This document shows positions 1 to 5,977 of a stretch of DNA of 5,977 nucleotides, piece by piece. The position numbers were made by a program, and so were the translations under genes. The DNA is from Alphaproteobacteria bacterium (GTDB lineage: Bacteria; Pseudomonadota; Alphaproteobacteria; Sphingomonadales; Sphingomonadaceae), in contig JAQGLH010000032.1 of assembly GCA_028293005.1 (NCBI GenBank), positions 1 through 5,977 of the forward strand, in the 5' to 3' direction. Position 1 is the stretch's first letter. Each line of letters opens with the position of its first letter. The notes under the pieces were generated by a model. It did no database searches. It saw nothing but the letters and a program-made list of their open reading frames with translations, and was not told the origin of the DNA.

Positions 1-36
1 GCAACCAAATCGATCGAGCGAGGTGCGCGCACTATA

Positions 37-486
37 ATGTTGTTCGGCAAGCGCGAAAGGACAATCAAGCGCATCGTCATCGTCGAGGATGAACCGCTCG
101 TCGCGTTCGACAGCGAGCATTCCCTCAACGAGGCCGGCTACGAGGTGGTCGCGACGGTCGACAACCTCGCCGACGCCTTGCGCGCGATCCAGGGCGAACT
201 GATCGATCTCGTGCTCAGCGACATCACGCTGCGCGGCGAGGGGGACGGCACCGATGTCGCGCGCGCGGCGGGCGCGAAGGGGATCGGTGTGTTGTTCGTC
301 ACCGGCGATTGCCCGCCCGAGGCGCAGCGCCTCGGGCTCGGGTGTCTTGCCAAGCCCTACAACGTCAAGATGCTCAAGGCCGCGCTGGACACGCTCGACG
401 CCATCCGCTCGGGACGCAAGGTCAGGAAACTGCCGGCGGGGCTGAGCCTCTATCAAACCGGCGACGGAAACATGCAAAAAAGCTAG
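37..486 (+). CDS. Single-domain response regulator (receiver domain only)
   Basis: This 149-residue protein is a stand-alone CheY-like receiver domain that would accept phosphate from a histidine kinase and pass the signal by protein contact, since no DNA-binding or enzymatic output domain follows. The visible landmarks are the acidic pocket E17-D18 in IVEDEP, the phospho-acceptor D62 in LSDITL, the switch threonine T89 in FVTGD, and K106-P107 followed by Y108. The last 25 residues or so are a basic tail of no known fold. The FVTGD strand resembles the FATG motif of alphaproteobacterial FAT GUY regulators (for example Sphingomonas SdrG), but with V for A. The ATG at 37 is preceded by a poor ribosome site (GAGCGAGG at 17-24, 12 nt away), so the start is less certain than the domain. 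No partner kinase is present in the window. It lies 30 bp upstream of the MFS transporter and is probably cotranscribed with it. Confidence 0.9.
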   Translation: MLFGKRERTIKRIVIVEDEPLVAFDSEHSLNEAGYEVVATVDNLADALRAIQGELIDLVLSDITLRGEGDGTDVARAAGAKGIGVLFVTGDCPPEAQRLGLGCLAKPYNVKMLKAALDTLDAIRSGRKVRKLPAGLSLYQTGDGNMQKS

Positions 487-516
487 GCGCAGCGGGGGGA
501 GGCGTTACAAGACGGC

Positions 517-1875
517 ATGGATCGCGCCGAAACGACCGCGCCGGATGATTGGCGCAGCCGCTTGCCGGAAGGCATACGTCCCTATCTCGAGAAGGCGCCG
601 CTGGCGGCGCTCTTCCTCGGCATCTCATCGGGCTTTCCCTATGCGATGATCGGCGCGACGCTGACCACGCGGCTCAAGCAGGACGGCATCGATAAATCGA
701 CGATCACGGCGTTCACGCTGGTGTTCCTCGCATACAATCTGAAGTGGCTCTGGGCGTGGATCGTCGATGGCGTGAAGCTGCCGCTTCTCGGCCGTCTCGG
801 CCAGCGCGTCTCGTGGATGCTGGTGATGGGCGCGCTGGTCATTGCCGCGGTCGTCAATCTTGCCTTCGTCGATCCCGCCGGGGGCATCGGGGCGGTGGTG
901 TTCGCGGCGATCCTGGTCGGTGTCGCCGGCGCCAGCTTCGATATCGTGATCGATGCCTACCGCATCGAGCTGCTCGAGCCGCGGCAGCTCGGGGTCGGCT
1001 CGGGCATGACTCAATATGGCTGGCGAATCGGCTCGGCGGGCGCTGGCGCGTTGGCGTTGGTGATCGCCGCGCGCTCGGGATGGGAAGCGGCCTATCTGGC
1101 CTGCGCCGGGCTTGCGCTTCCGGCGATGCTGACGGCGCTGCTGGTGGGTGAACCGGTCCGTCACCACGAACCGAAAGGCCGCCAGGGGGCGAGCCGTGCC
1201 CTTGCAGCGATCTGGCGCCCGTTCGTCGAATTCTTCGCGCGTCGCGGCGCCTTTCTCGTGCTGCTGTTCATCCTCCTCCACAAGATCGGCGACACGCTCG
1301 CCAACCTCACCTTCCGCTTGCTGTTCGACGATCTCGGCTTCAGCAACGACGAGATTGCGATCTATGATGTCGGCGTCGGCTTCTGGGCGTATCTGATCGG
1401 CATCTTCGTAGGCGGCGTGCTTTATTCGAAGCTCGGCATGAAGCGGTCGGTGTTGATCAGCCTGATCCTGATGGGCGTGTCGAACGCGACCTTCGCTCTG
1501 CTCGCCCAGGCCGGGCACAGCAATTTGGGCATGGCCGGCGCGATCGGCTTCGAGAATTTCGCAAGCGGCATCGGCGGCGTGTGTGTCGTCGCTTATTTCT
1601 CGGCCTTGTGCGACTTGCGCTTCACCGCAGCCCAATATGCGCTGATCTCGGCTGCCGCGAGCGTGGTTGGCCGCATCATGACCGGTACAACGGCGGGATC
1701 GCTGATCGACGCGACGGGCTACGCGAACTTCTATCTCCTGACCACGGTCGCGGCATTGCCGGGCATCATCCTCTTCTGGCTGATGATGCGCTCGGGTCTG
1801 ATCGACAGCTCGATCGGAACCGCCGGCATCGAGGGTGAGGGCGACGCGCGCAAGGAACCCGCGAACGAGGCCTGA
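517..1875 (+). CDS. AmpG-family MFS transporter (muropeptide permease-like)
   Basis: This 452-residue inner-membrane protein has about 12 hydrophobic segments, starting near residues 28-48 and ending near 410-425, as in the major facilitator superfamily. It fits the AmpG branch: an N-terminal SSGFPYAMIGATL stretch in TM1, NLKWLWAWIVD near the TM2-TM3 loop, and above all D142-IVIDAYRIELLEP, the family's D-I-V-x-D-A-Y-R signature. Classical AmpG imports GlcNAc-anhydroMurNAc peptides for cell-wall recycling and feeds ampC induction. Sphingomonads carry several AmpG-like paralogues, so the true substrate is unknown and I give no symbol. The ATG at 517 has a G-rich ribosome site at 494-502 with a long 14-nt spacer, and no better start is visible. 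The tail after residue 430 is hydrophilic and acidic. The reading frame is intact. It follows the response regulator by 30 bp and converges on folC. Confidence 0.85.
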   Translation: MDRAETTAPDDWRSRLPEGIRPYLEKAPLAALFLGISSGFPYAMIGATLTTRLKQDGIDKSTITAFTLVFLAYNLKWLWAWIVDGVKLPLLGRLGQRVSWMLVMGALVIAAVVNLAFVDPAGGIGAVVFAAILVGVAGASFDIVIDAYRIELLEPRQLGVGSGMTQYGWRIGSAGAGALALVIAARSGWEAAYLACAGLALPAMLTALLVGEPVRHHEPKGRQGASRALAAIWRPFVEFFARRGAFLVLLFILLHKIGDTLANLTFRLLFDDLGFSNDEIAIYDVGVGFWAYLIGIFVGGVLYSKLGMKRSVLISLILMGVSNATFALLAQAGHSNLGMAGAIGFENFASGIGGVCVVAYFSALCDLRFTAAQYALISAAASVVGRIMTGTTAGSLIDATGYANFYLLTTVAALPGIILFWLMMRSGLIDSSIGTAGIEGEGDARKEPANEA

Positions 1876-1895
1876 TCGCGAACGGGCCTCGATTG

Positions 1896-1938
1896 AATTC
1901 CTAGACGCGGAACCGGTTCAGCCGAACCGGGAACGAGT

Positions 1939-1951
<13 letters not shown>
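1896..1951. terminator. Bidirectional stem-loop between convergent MFS and folC genes
   Basis: A nested inverted repeat fills the 63-bp convergent gap. The inner stem is CCGGTTC (1913-1919) and GAACCGG (1924-1930) around the loop AGCC. The outer stem is CCTAGAC (1900-1906) with GTCTAGG (1937-1943), and AATTCC (1896-1901) can alternatively pair with GGAATT (1946-1951). The outer stem contains the folC stop codon (1939-1941). Neither side has a run of T residues, so this may stop transcription by structure, act with Rho, or protect mRNA 3' ends. Its symmetry lets it serve both converging transcripts. Confidence 0.6.
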
Positions 1952-3267
<1,316 letters not shown>

Positions 3268-3272
3268 CGTCT

Positions 3273-3293
3273 CTCTCCCGCCGGCCGGGAGAG
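3273..3293 (-). promoter_or_regulatory. Hairpin masking the folC ribosome-binding site
   Basis: On the minus strand, CTCTCCCG (3293-3286), the loop GCCGG (3285-3281) and CGGGAGAG (3280-3273) form a perfect 8-bp, G+C-rich hairpin. The 3' arm is itself the folC Shine-Dalgarno sequence (GGGAGAG, 3279-3273), 5 nt from the GTG start. The 5' arm begins 7 nt after the accD stop codon (3303-3301). A ribosome finishing accD would cover the 5' arm and could free the site. The regulatory reading is inference. The palindrome could also be a small dispersed intergenic repeat. Confidence 0.5.
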
Positions 3294-3300
3294 CATTGGG

Positions 3301-4152
3301 TCACGCGGCGGCTTTCCCTGGCGCGAGGTAATCGATCATCTGCGCCAGGCGCTGGCGCAGATCATGACGATGGACGACCATGTCGATCATGCCGTGCTCG
3401 AGCAGATATTCGGCGCGCTGGAAGCCTTCGGGCAGCTTCTCGCGAATCGTGGATTCGATCACGCGCTGGCCGGCGAAGCCGATCAGCGCTCCGGGCTCGG
3501 CCATCTGCACGTCGCCCAGCATCGCGTAGGACGCCGTGACGCCGCCGGTCGTCGGGTCGGTGAGCACGACGATATACGGCAGGCTCGCTTCCTTGAGCTG
3601 GGAAATCGCCACCGTCGTCTTGGGCATCTGCATCAGCGACATGATGCCTTCCTGCATCCGCGCGCCGCCTGCCGCAGTGAAGATGACATAGGGGCACCGC
3701 ACTTCGATCGCGGCGTTGACACCGGCGACGAACGAGGCCCCGACGCCGAGCCCCATCGATCCGCCCATGAAGGCGAAGTCCTGGACGCCGACGACCGCCT
3801 TCAGCCCCTCGATCGATCCCCGCGCGTTGAGCAGGGCGTCGGGTTCGCCGGTCGCCTGACGCGCGATTTTGAGGCGGTCGACATAGCGCTTGCTGTCGCG
3901 GAACTTGAGCGGGTCCTCGCGCACGCTCGGCGGCGGCAGCAACGAAAATCCCGGGTCCATGATCTGATCGAACCGCTGGCGTGGCCCGATCCGGTCATGA
4001 TGGTTGCAGCGCGGGCAGACGAAAAGGTTCTCCTCCCATTCGCGGGTGAAGATCATCGCTTCGCAATTGTTGCACTTGTGCCAGAGGTTGTCCGGCGTCT
4101 CGCGCTTGGGGAGGAACGGGATCTTTTGGCGAACCCTGGTGAGCCAGCTCAT
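3301..4152 (-). CDS. accD: Acetyl-CoA carboxylase carboxyltransferase subunit beta
   Basis: AccD pairs with AccA to form the carboxyltransferase that moves CO2 from carboxybiotin on AccB to acetyl-CoA, giving malonyl-CoA for fatty acid synthesis. The 283-residue product opens with a four-cysteine zinc ribbon (C27-x2-C30 and C46-x2-C49) and continues into a crotonase-like carboxyltransferase domain with FAFMGGSMG (126-134), [10 protein letters not shown] (160-169) and [16 protein letters not shown] (199-214). E. coli AccD is 304 residues, so the length is normal. The ATG at 4152 is chosen because GGAAGGAG lies 6 nt upstream. The open frame extends upstream to 4254, but those 34 residues look non-coding. 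The folC start follows 33 bp downstream. In many alphaproteobacteria trpA precedes accD. Here the preceding gene is pyrF, 151 bp away. Confidence 0.97.
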   Translation of the reverse strand: MSWLTRVRQKIPFLPKRETPDNLWHKCNNCEAMIFTREWEENLFVCPRCNHHDRIGPRQRFDQIMDPGFSLLPPPSVREDPLKFRDSKRYVDRLKIARQATGEPDALLNARGSIEGLKAVVGVQDFAFMGGSMGLGVGASFVAGVNAAIEVRCPYVIFTAAGGARMQEGIMSLMQMPKTTVAISQLKEASLPYIVVLTDPTTGGVTASYAMLGDVQMAEPGALIGFAGQRVIESTIREKLPEGFQRAEYLLEHGMIDMVVHRHDLRQRLAQMIDYLAPGKAAA

Positions 4153-4303
4153 GCGCGTCTCCTTCCGGCGCCGCTTTAAGCCGGACGGCCTATTTGTCCA
4201 CAGTCGATCGGGTGCGATTTGTCGACCGGCGATCGGCATCCCATTCCAACCCAAATGCCGTCAATCCCCTTGCGCGGAAATGACGGTGGGAGAGTGGGCC
4301 GCG
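4153..4303 (-). other. pyrF-accD intergenic gap with direct repeat and hairpin
   Basis: This 151-bp non-coding stretch separates pyrF from accD. On the + strand it holds two near-identical decamers, ATTTGTCCAC (4192-4201) and ATTTGTCGAC (4217-4226), 25 bp apart centre to centre. It also holds an inverted repeat, CGGCAT (4234-4239) with ATGCCG (4255-4260), around a 15-nt loop that is G-rich on the transcribed-sense minus strand. On the minus strand TTGACG (4264-4259) could be a -35 element, but no good -10 follows at the right spacing. The gap could hold an accD promoter or operator, or be the scar left where trpFBA was lost. Confidence 0.4.
4159..4166 (-). promoter_or_regulatory. Ribosome-binding site of accD
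   Basis: The minus strand reads GGAAGGAG here, 6 nt before the ATG at 4152. It is the strongest Shine-Dalgarno in the window, and it fixes the accD start at 4152 rather than at the in-frame ATG at 4254. Confidence 0.85.
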
Positions 4304-4978
4304 CTACAGCGTCGCTTCGATAGCCCGCGCGGCTTGGTCCGGGTCCCTTGCCTGGGTGATCGGACGTCCCACCACCAGGATCGACGCGCCTGCGTCGAGC
4401 GCGGCGCGTGGCGTCATCACGCGTTTCTGGTCGCCGGCGTGGCTGTTGGAAGGGCGCACCCCGGGAACGACGAAGAAGCCTTCGGGCCACAGGGCACGTG
4501 CCGCCGCGACCTCGCTCCCCGAGCAGACGACGCCGTCGAGCCCGCCTTCGCGCGCCAGCGCGGTCAGCCGCTCGACCTGGCTGTGCGGATTGCCAGCGAC
4601 TCCGATCGAGCCGAGATCGTCCTGGTCGAGGCTGGTGAGCAATGTGACGCCGACCACCTTGGTGCCCTCCGGGGCGGCTGCCTTGGCGTCTTCCATCATC
4701 GCCCGCCCGCCGGCCGCATGGACGGTCAAGATCGCCGGCTCGAGCGGCCGCAGCGCCTGGATCGCCTTGCCGACCGTGTTCGGAATGTCGTGGAACTTGA
4801 GATCGAGAAAGATCGGCAGGCCCAGCTCGGCCATTTCCCGGACACCGTGGCGGCCGTTGGCCGAGAAGAATTCGAGCCCGAGCTTGAGGCCGCCGACATG
4901 GTTGCGCACTTGACCGGCGATGGCCTTGGCGCGCTCGAGATCGGGTGTGTCGATGGCCACGAAGATCGGACTTCTCAT
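4304..4978 (-). CDS. pyrF: Orotidine-5'-phosphate decarboxylase
   Basis: PyrF decarboxylates OMP to UMP, the last step of de novo pyrimidine synthesis, in the cytoplasm. The 224-residue product is a compact TIM barrel of usual bacterial length. The catalytic residues are visible: D10 in VAIDTP, K32 in GLKLGLEFF, and the signature D59-x-K61-x-x-D64 in DLKFHDIPNTV. The phosphate-binding end is also present, as VPGVRPS followed by GDQKRVMTPRAALDAGAS and VVGRPIT. The ATG at 4978 overlaps the TGA of the LapA-domain gene as ATGA, and there is little Shine-Dalgarno of its own. Its translation is therefore probably coupled to the upstream gene. The frame remains open upstream to 5251, but that part is the shadow of the LapA gene. 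The TAG stop is at 4306-4304. Confidence 0.97.
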   Translation of the reverse strand: MRSPIFVAIDTPDLERAKAIAGQVRNHVGGLKLGLEFFSANGRHGVREMAELGLPIFLDLKFHDIPNTVGKAIQALRPLEPAILTVHAAGGRAMMEDAKAAAPEGTKVVGVTLLTSLDQDDLGSIGVAGNPHSQVERLTALAREGGLDGVVCSGSEVAAARALWPEGFFVVPGVRPSNSHAGDQKRVMTPRAALDAGASILVVGRPITQARDPDQAARAIEATL

Positions 4979-5319
4979 GAGGCTGGTGACACCGTGTTCT
5001 TGGGCAGCGGCCTTTGCTCGATCGGGTCTCCCGGCGCGCGCTCGTCGGCCGCGGCCTGCCCGAGCGGAACGCCCTGCAGCGCGGCCAGATTGCGCTCCTG
5101 GGTTTCGAAGCGCCGGCGCAACGACCATAGCCGCGCGCGATACAGAAGCACCGTCGGCAGGAGGCCGGCAAGGAACGCTCCGAAGACGAGCACCGGAAGC
5201 TTGATGTCGGCTTCGAGCCCGCCCCATAATTTGAGCGTCACCGCGATCCAATTGGCGCGCGCGAACAGCACCAGGACCACCGCCAGCGCGACCCAGAACA
5301 GAGTTTTGAGGAACTGCAT
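4975..5319 (-). CDS. LapA-domain (DUF1049) inner-membrane protein
   Basis: This small 114-residue protein has two membrane segments, about residues 4-20 and 41-60, joined by a short loop beginning ARANW, which is typical of LapA/DUF1049. A basic stretch then leads into a likely coiled coil (about 61-82, RARLWSLRRRFETQERNLAAL) and a polar Pro/Glu-rich tail. In E. coli the related LapA and LapB (YciM) act in lipopolysaccharide assembly control. Whether this holds for alphaproteobacterial homologues is unknown to me. The start at 5319 is supported by GGGAGG 7 nt upstream and by alignment of the first hydrophobic segment. The open frame to 5469 adds 50 residues with no family likeness. Its stop overlaps the pyrF start. 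In alphaproteobacteria this gene usually follows rpsA-ihfB, but here a divergent gene lies upstream. Confidence 0.88.
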   Translation of the reverse strand: MQFLKTLFWVALAVVLVLFARANWIAVTLKLWGGLEADIKLPVLVFGAFLAGLLPTVLLYRARLWSLRRRFETQERNLAALQGVPLGQAAADERAPGDPIEQRPLPKNTVSPAS

Positions 5320-5326
5320 TCCACCG

Positions 5327-5332
5327 CCTCCC
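5327..5332 (-). promoter_or_regulatory. Ribosome-binding site of the LapA-domain gene
   Basis: The minus strand reads GGGAGG, 7 nt before the ATG at 5319. This decides the start in favour of 5319 over in-frame ATGs at 5358 and 5469, which lack such a site. Confidence 0.7.
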
Positions 5333-5481
5333 GACGCTTGGGTTCTAAGCTCTACCATGTGCCGCGGCCAGTGCAGATCGTCGCGGCCGTGGTTAAAAGT
5401 TCCGCGGGGAGCGTGGCAGGAACGACGAGGCGTGTCGAGTTCACGGGAAGCCGAGGAAATGGCTTGCATCGGCCCTTCCCA

Positions 5482-5499
5482 AAGCGGGTGAGCCCGCTT
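5482..5499 (+). terminator. Perfect stem-loop in the divergent lapA / serine hydrolase gap
   Basis: AAGCGGG (5482-5488), the loop TGAG (5489-5492) and CCCGCTT (5493-5499) form a perfect 7-bp hairpin. On the + strand it is followed by an A/T-rich stretch with five T residues (5506-5510), like an intrinsic terminator, but no gene on the + strand lies to its left between 5320 and 5480. It may stop antisense transcription, or it may act as an operator or 5'-leader structure for the minus-strand cluster, whose promoter must lie in 5320-5534 or further right. Confidence 0.4.
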
Positions 5500-5507
5500 A
5501 CTGAATT

Positions 5508-5536
5508 TTTACCATAGGGGTGGAAGAGTTTAGCAT
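5508..5536 (+). promoter_or_regulatory. Possible promoter for the rightward serine hydrolase gene
   Basis: TTTACC (5508-5513) and TAGCAT (5531-5536) match the -35 and -10 consensus at 4 of 6 bases each, with an ideal 17-bp spacer. If active, transcription would begin near 5543. That excludes the ATG at 5535 and leaves the 15-bp repeats in the leader or early coding region. Such matches are common by chance. Confidence 0.25.
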
Positions 5537-5681
5537 GTTCAAGCCTGTTCGGCTTCATCCTCGCATTTCAAGCGAGGGGTGCGTGAGCGACGGCTGCGCG
5601 CGGCAGCAAATCGCGCATCAGCAAATCGCGCATCAGCAAATCGTGCATCAGCAAATCGCGTGCCGGGGAGAGCTTCGCTGA
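5535..5681 (+). CDS. Possible short leader ORF with HQQIA repeats
   Basis: An ATG at 5535, with GGAAGAG 6 nt upstream, opens a 48-residue frame. Its middle is a fourfold QQIA/V repeat joined by H (ARQQIAHQQIAHQQIVHQQIA), encoded by the 15-bp tandem repeat. It resembles no family I know. Its TGA (5679-5681) overlaps a CTG codon of the serine hydrolase frame as CTGA, which would suit translational coupling. Against it, the repeat is open in several frames, the protein is of low complexity, and a possible -10 element overlaps its start. Confidence 0.2.
   Translation: MFKPVRLHPRISSEGCVSDGCARQQIAHQQIAHQQIVHQQIACRGELR
5606..5660. repeat. 15-bp tandem repeat, about 3.7 copies
   Basis: The unit GCAAATCGCGCATCA occurs at 5606-5620 and 5621-5635, again at 5636-5650 with one C-to-T change, and as a partial copy, GCAAATCGCG, at 5651-5660. 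The period is a multiple of three, so a change in copy number would not shift a frame that crosses it. In the serine hydrolase frame it reads ANRAS repeated. It looks like a slippage-prone minisatellite at the 5' end of the gene. Confidence 0.95.
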
Positions 5682-5977
5682 AGGCCCGGATCGCGTCGGC
5701 CTCGATCGCCGCTCTGGTGCTCGGGCTGTTCATCATCGGCGCGTCGGGCGGATCGATCAGCGGCGGCGGTTCTTCGCCAGGCGCTGCGGCCGCTCCTGGT
5801 CCATCGAATGGCATTCAGATCTCGGAAGCGCAACGCCGCGCGACGGCGATCGACTATGGGCTGCTCGACTCCCGCTTGCAGCAGCTCGCGCAGAAGGACC
5901 CGGTCGTCGGCCTTGCGGTTGGCGTCGTCGAGGACGGCGAGATCCGCTTCCTCAAGGGCTATGGAGAGACGGTTGCC
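5660..5977 (+). CDS. Beta-lactamase-family serine hydrolase, N-terminal part (runs off window)
   Basis: The visible 106 residues look like the start of an exported class C beta-lactamase/penicillin-binding-like serine hydrolase. A basic N-region (R4, K8, R10) leads into a hydrophobic segment at about 11-28 (IASASIAALVLGLFIIGA). There is no lipobox cysteine, so it is a signal peptide or membrane anchor. A Gly/Ser/Ala/Pro-rich linker (29-51) follows, then the fold's opening: a helix LLDSRLQQLAQK and a strand pair VVGLAVGVVEDGEIRFLKGYGET (82-104), matching the family pattern of G-x-A-V-x-V-x-x-D-G followed by G-Y-G. The catalytic S-x-x-K would lie beyond the window, so enzymatic activity cannot be judged. 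The start is unsettled. GTGs at 5660 and 5579 are in frame but have poor ribosome sites, while GGGGAGAG (5665-5672) sits 5 nt before an in-frame CTG at 5678. The frame opens after a TAG at 5531. It is divergent from the LapA gene. Confidence 0.75.
   Translation, partial: MPGRASLKARIASASIAALVLGLFIIGASGGSISGGGSSPGAAAAPGPSNGIQISEAQRRATAIDYGLLDSRLQQLAQKDPVVGLAVGVVEDGEIRFLKGYGETVA

Noticed and set aside
625..1635. 336-codon minus-strand frame inside the MFS gene
   Set aside because: It lies wholly antisense to a well-supported 12-TM transporter and is full of Arg/Glu/His/Gln typical of complementary frames.
4194..4202. DnaA-box-like TTGTCCACA
   Set aside because: A single 9-mer variant with no cluster of boxes, no A/T-rich unwinding region and no origin genes nearby. 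It also overlaps one of the direct repeats.
4153..4254. 34-residue N-terminal extension of accD from the ATG at 4254
   Set aside because: Family members begin close to the zinc ribbon, and the strong GGAAGGAG site points to the ATG at 4152.
5382..5400. GGAAC on the minus strand upstream of the LapA gene, like an EcfG (general stress sigma) -35 element
   Set aside because: No CGTT -10 element follows at the required 16-18 bp spacing, so only half of the promoter is present.
4004..5491. 495-codon open frame on the + strand across accD, pyrF and the LapA gene
   Set aside because: It crosses three opposing genes and two intergenic gaps, has no recognisable domain, and its composition is that of a GC-skewed shadow.
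5539..5814. Minus-strand frame with ADARF repeated, resembling a pentapeptide-repeat protein
   Set aside because: The repeat is only the 15-bp DNA tandem repeat read backwards, which is open in several frames. There is no ribosome site, and the frame is antisense to the better-supported hydrolase signal sequence.

Overview
The window is high-GC DNA (roughly two-thirds G+C by eye) that reads as an alphaproteobacterial chromosome, most likely a sphingomonad (Sphingomonas sensu lato). The grounds are the lapA-pyrF...accD-folC cluster, a single-domain response regulator of the type common in Sphingomonadales, and an AmpG-like MFS transporter. This assignment is by recognition of protein families; no database search was possible. 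There is no mobile element, phage gene, tRNA, rRNA or CRISPR array. It is mostly ordinary core genome, with its unusual features in the spaces between genes.

Layout. On the + strand, 37-486 encodes a stand-alone receiver-domain response regulator. It is followed after 30 bp by a 12-TM AmpG-family MFS transporter (517-1875), probably as one transcription unit. This unit converges on a minus-strand cluster. A large hairpin at 1896-1951 lies between them and overlaps the folC stop codon. Read in its own direction, right to left, the minus-strand cluster is a LapA-domain membrane protein (5319-4975), pyrF (4978-4304, ATGA overlap), a 151-bp gap, accD (4152-3301) and folC (3267-1939). From 5535 to the right end, on the + strand and divergent from lapA, lies a short repeat-bearing leader and the N-terminus of a beta-lactamase-family serine hydrolase that runs off the window.

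How the genes fit together. PyrF makes UMP, AccD is half of the acetyl-CoA carboxylase carboxyltransferase, and FolC makes dihydrofolate and folylpolyglutamates. They form a housekeeping biosynthetic cluster rather than one pathway. In many alphaproteobacteria, as I recall, trpF-trpB-trpA sits directly upstream of accD-folC. Here these genes are absent and pyrF abuts accD across a short non-coding gap.

The most interesting signals are: a perfect 8-bp hairpin that pairs away the folC Shine-Dalgarno sequence just after the accD stop codon, suggesting translational coupling; the missing trpFBA block; and the start region of the serine hydrolase. That start region has a 15-bp tandem repeat, a possible 48-codon leader ORF, and a well-placed Shine-Dalgarno in front of a CTG codon that overlaps the leader's stop as CTGA. 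I see no convincing new multi-gene system.
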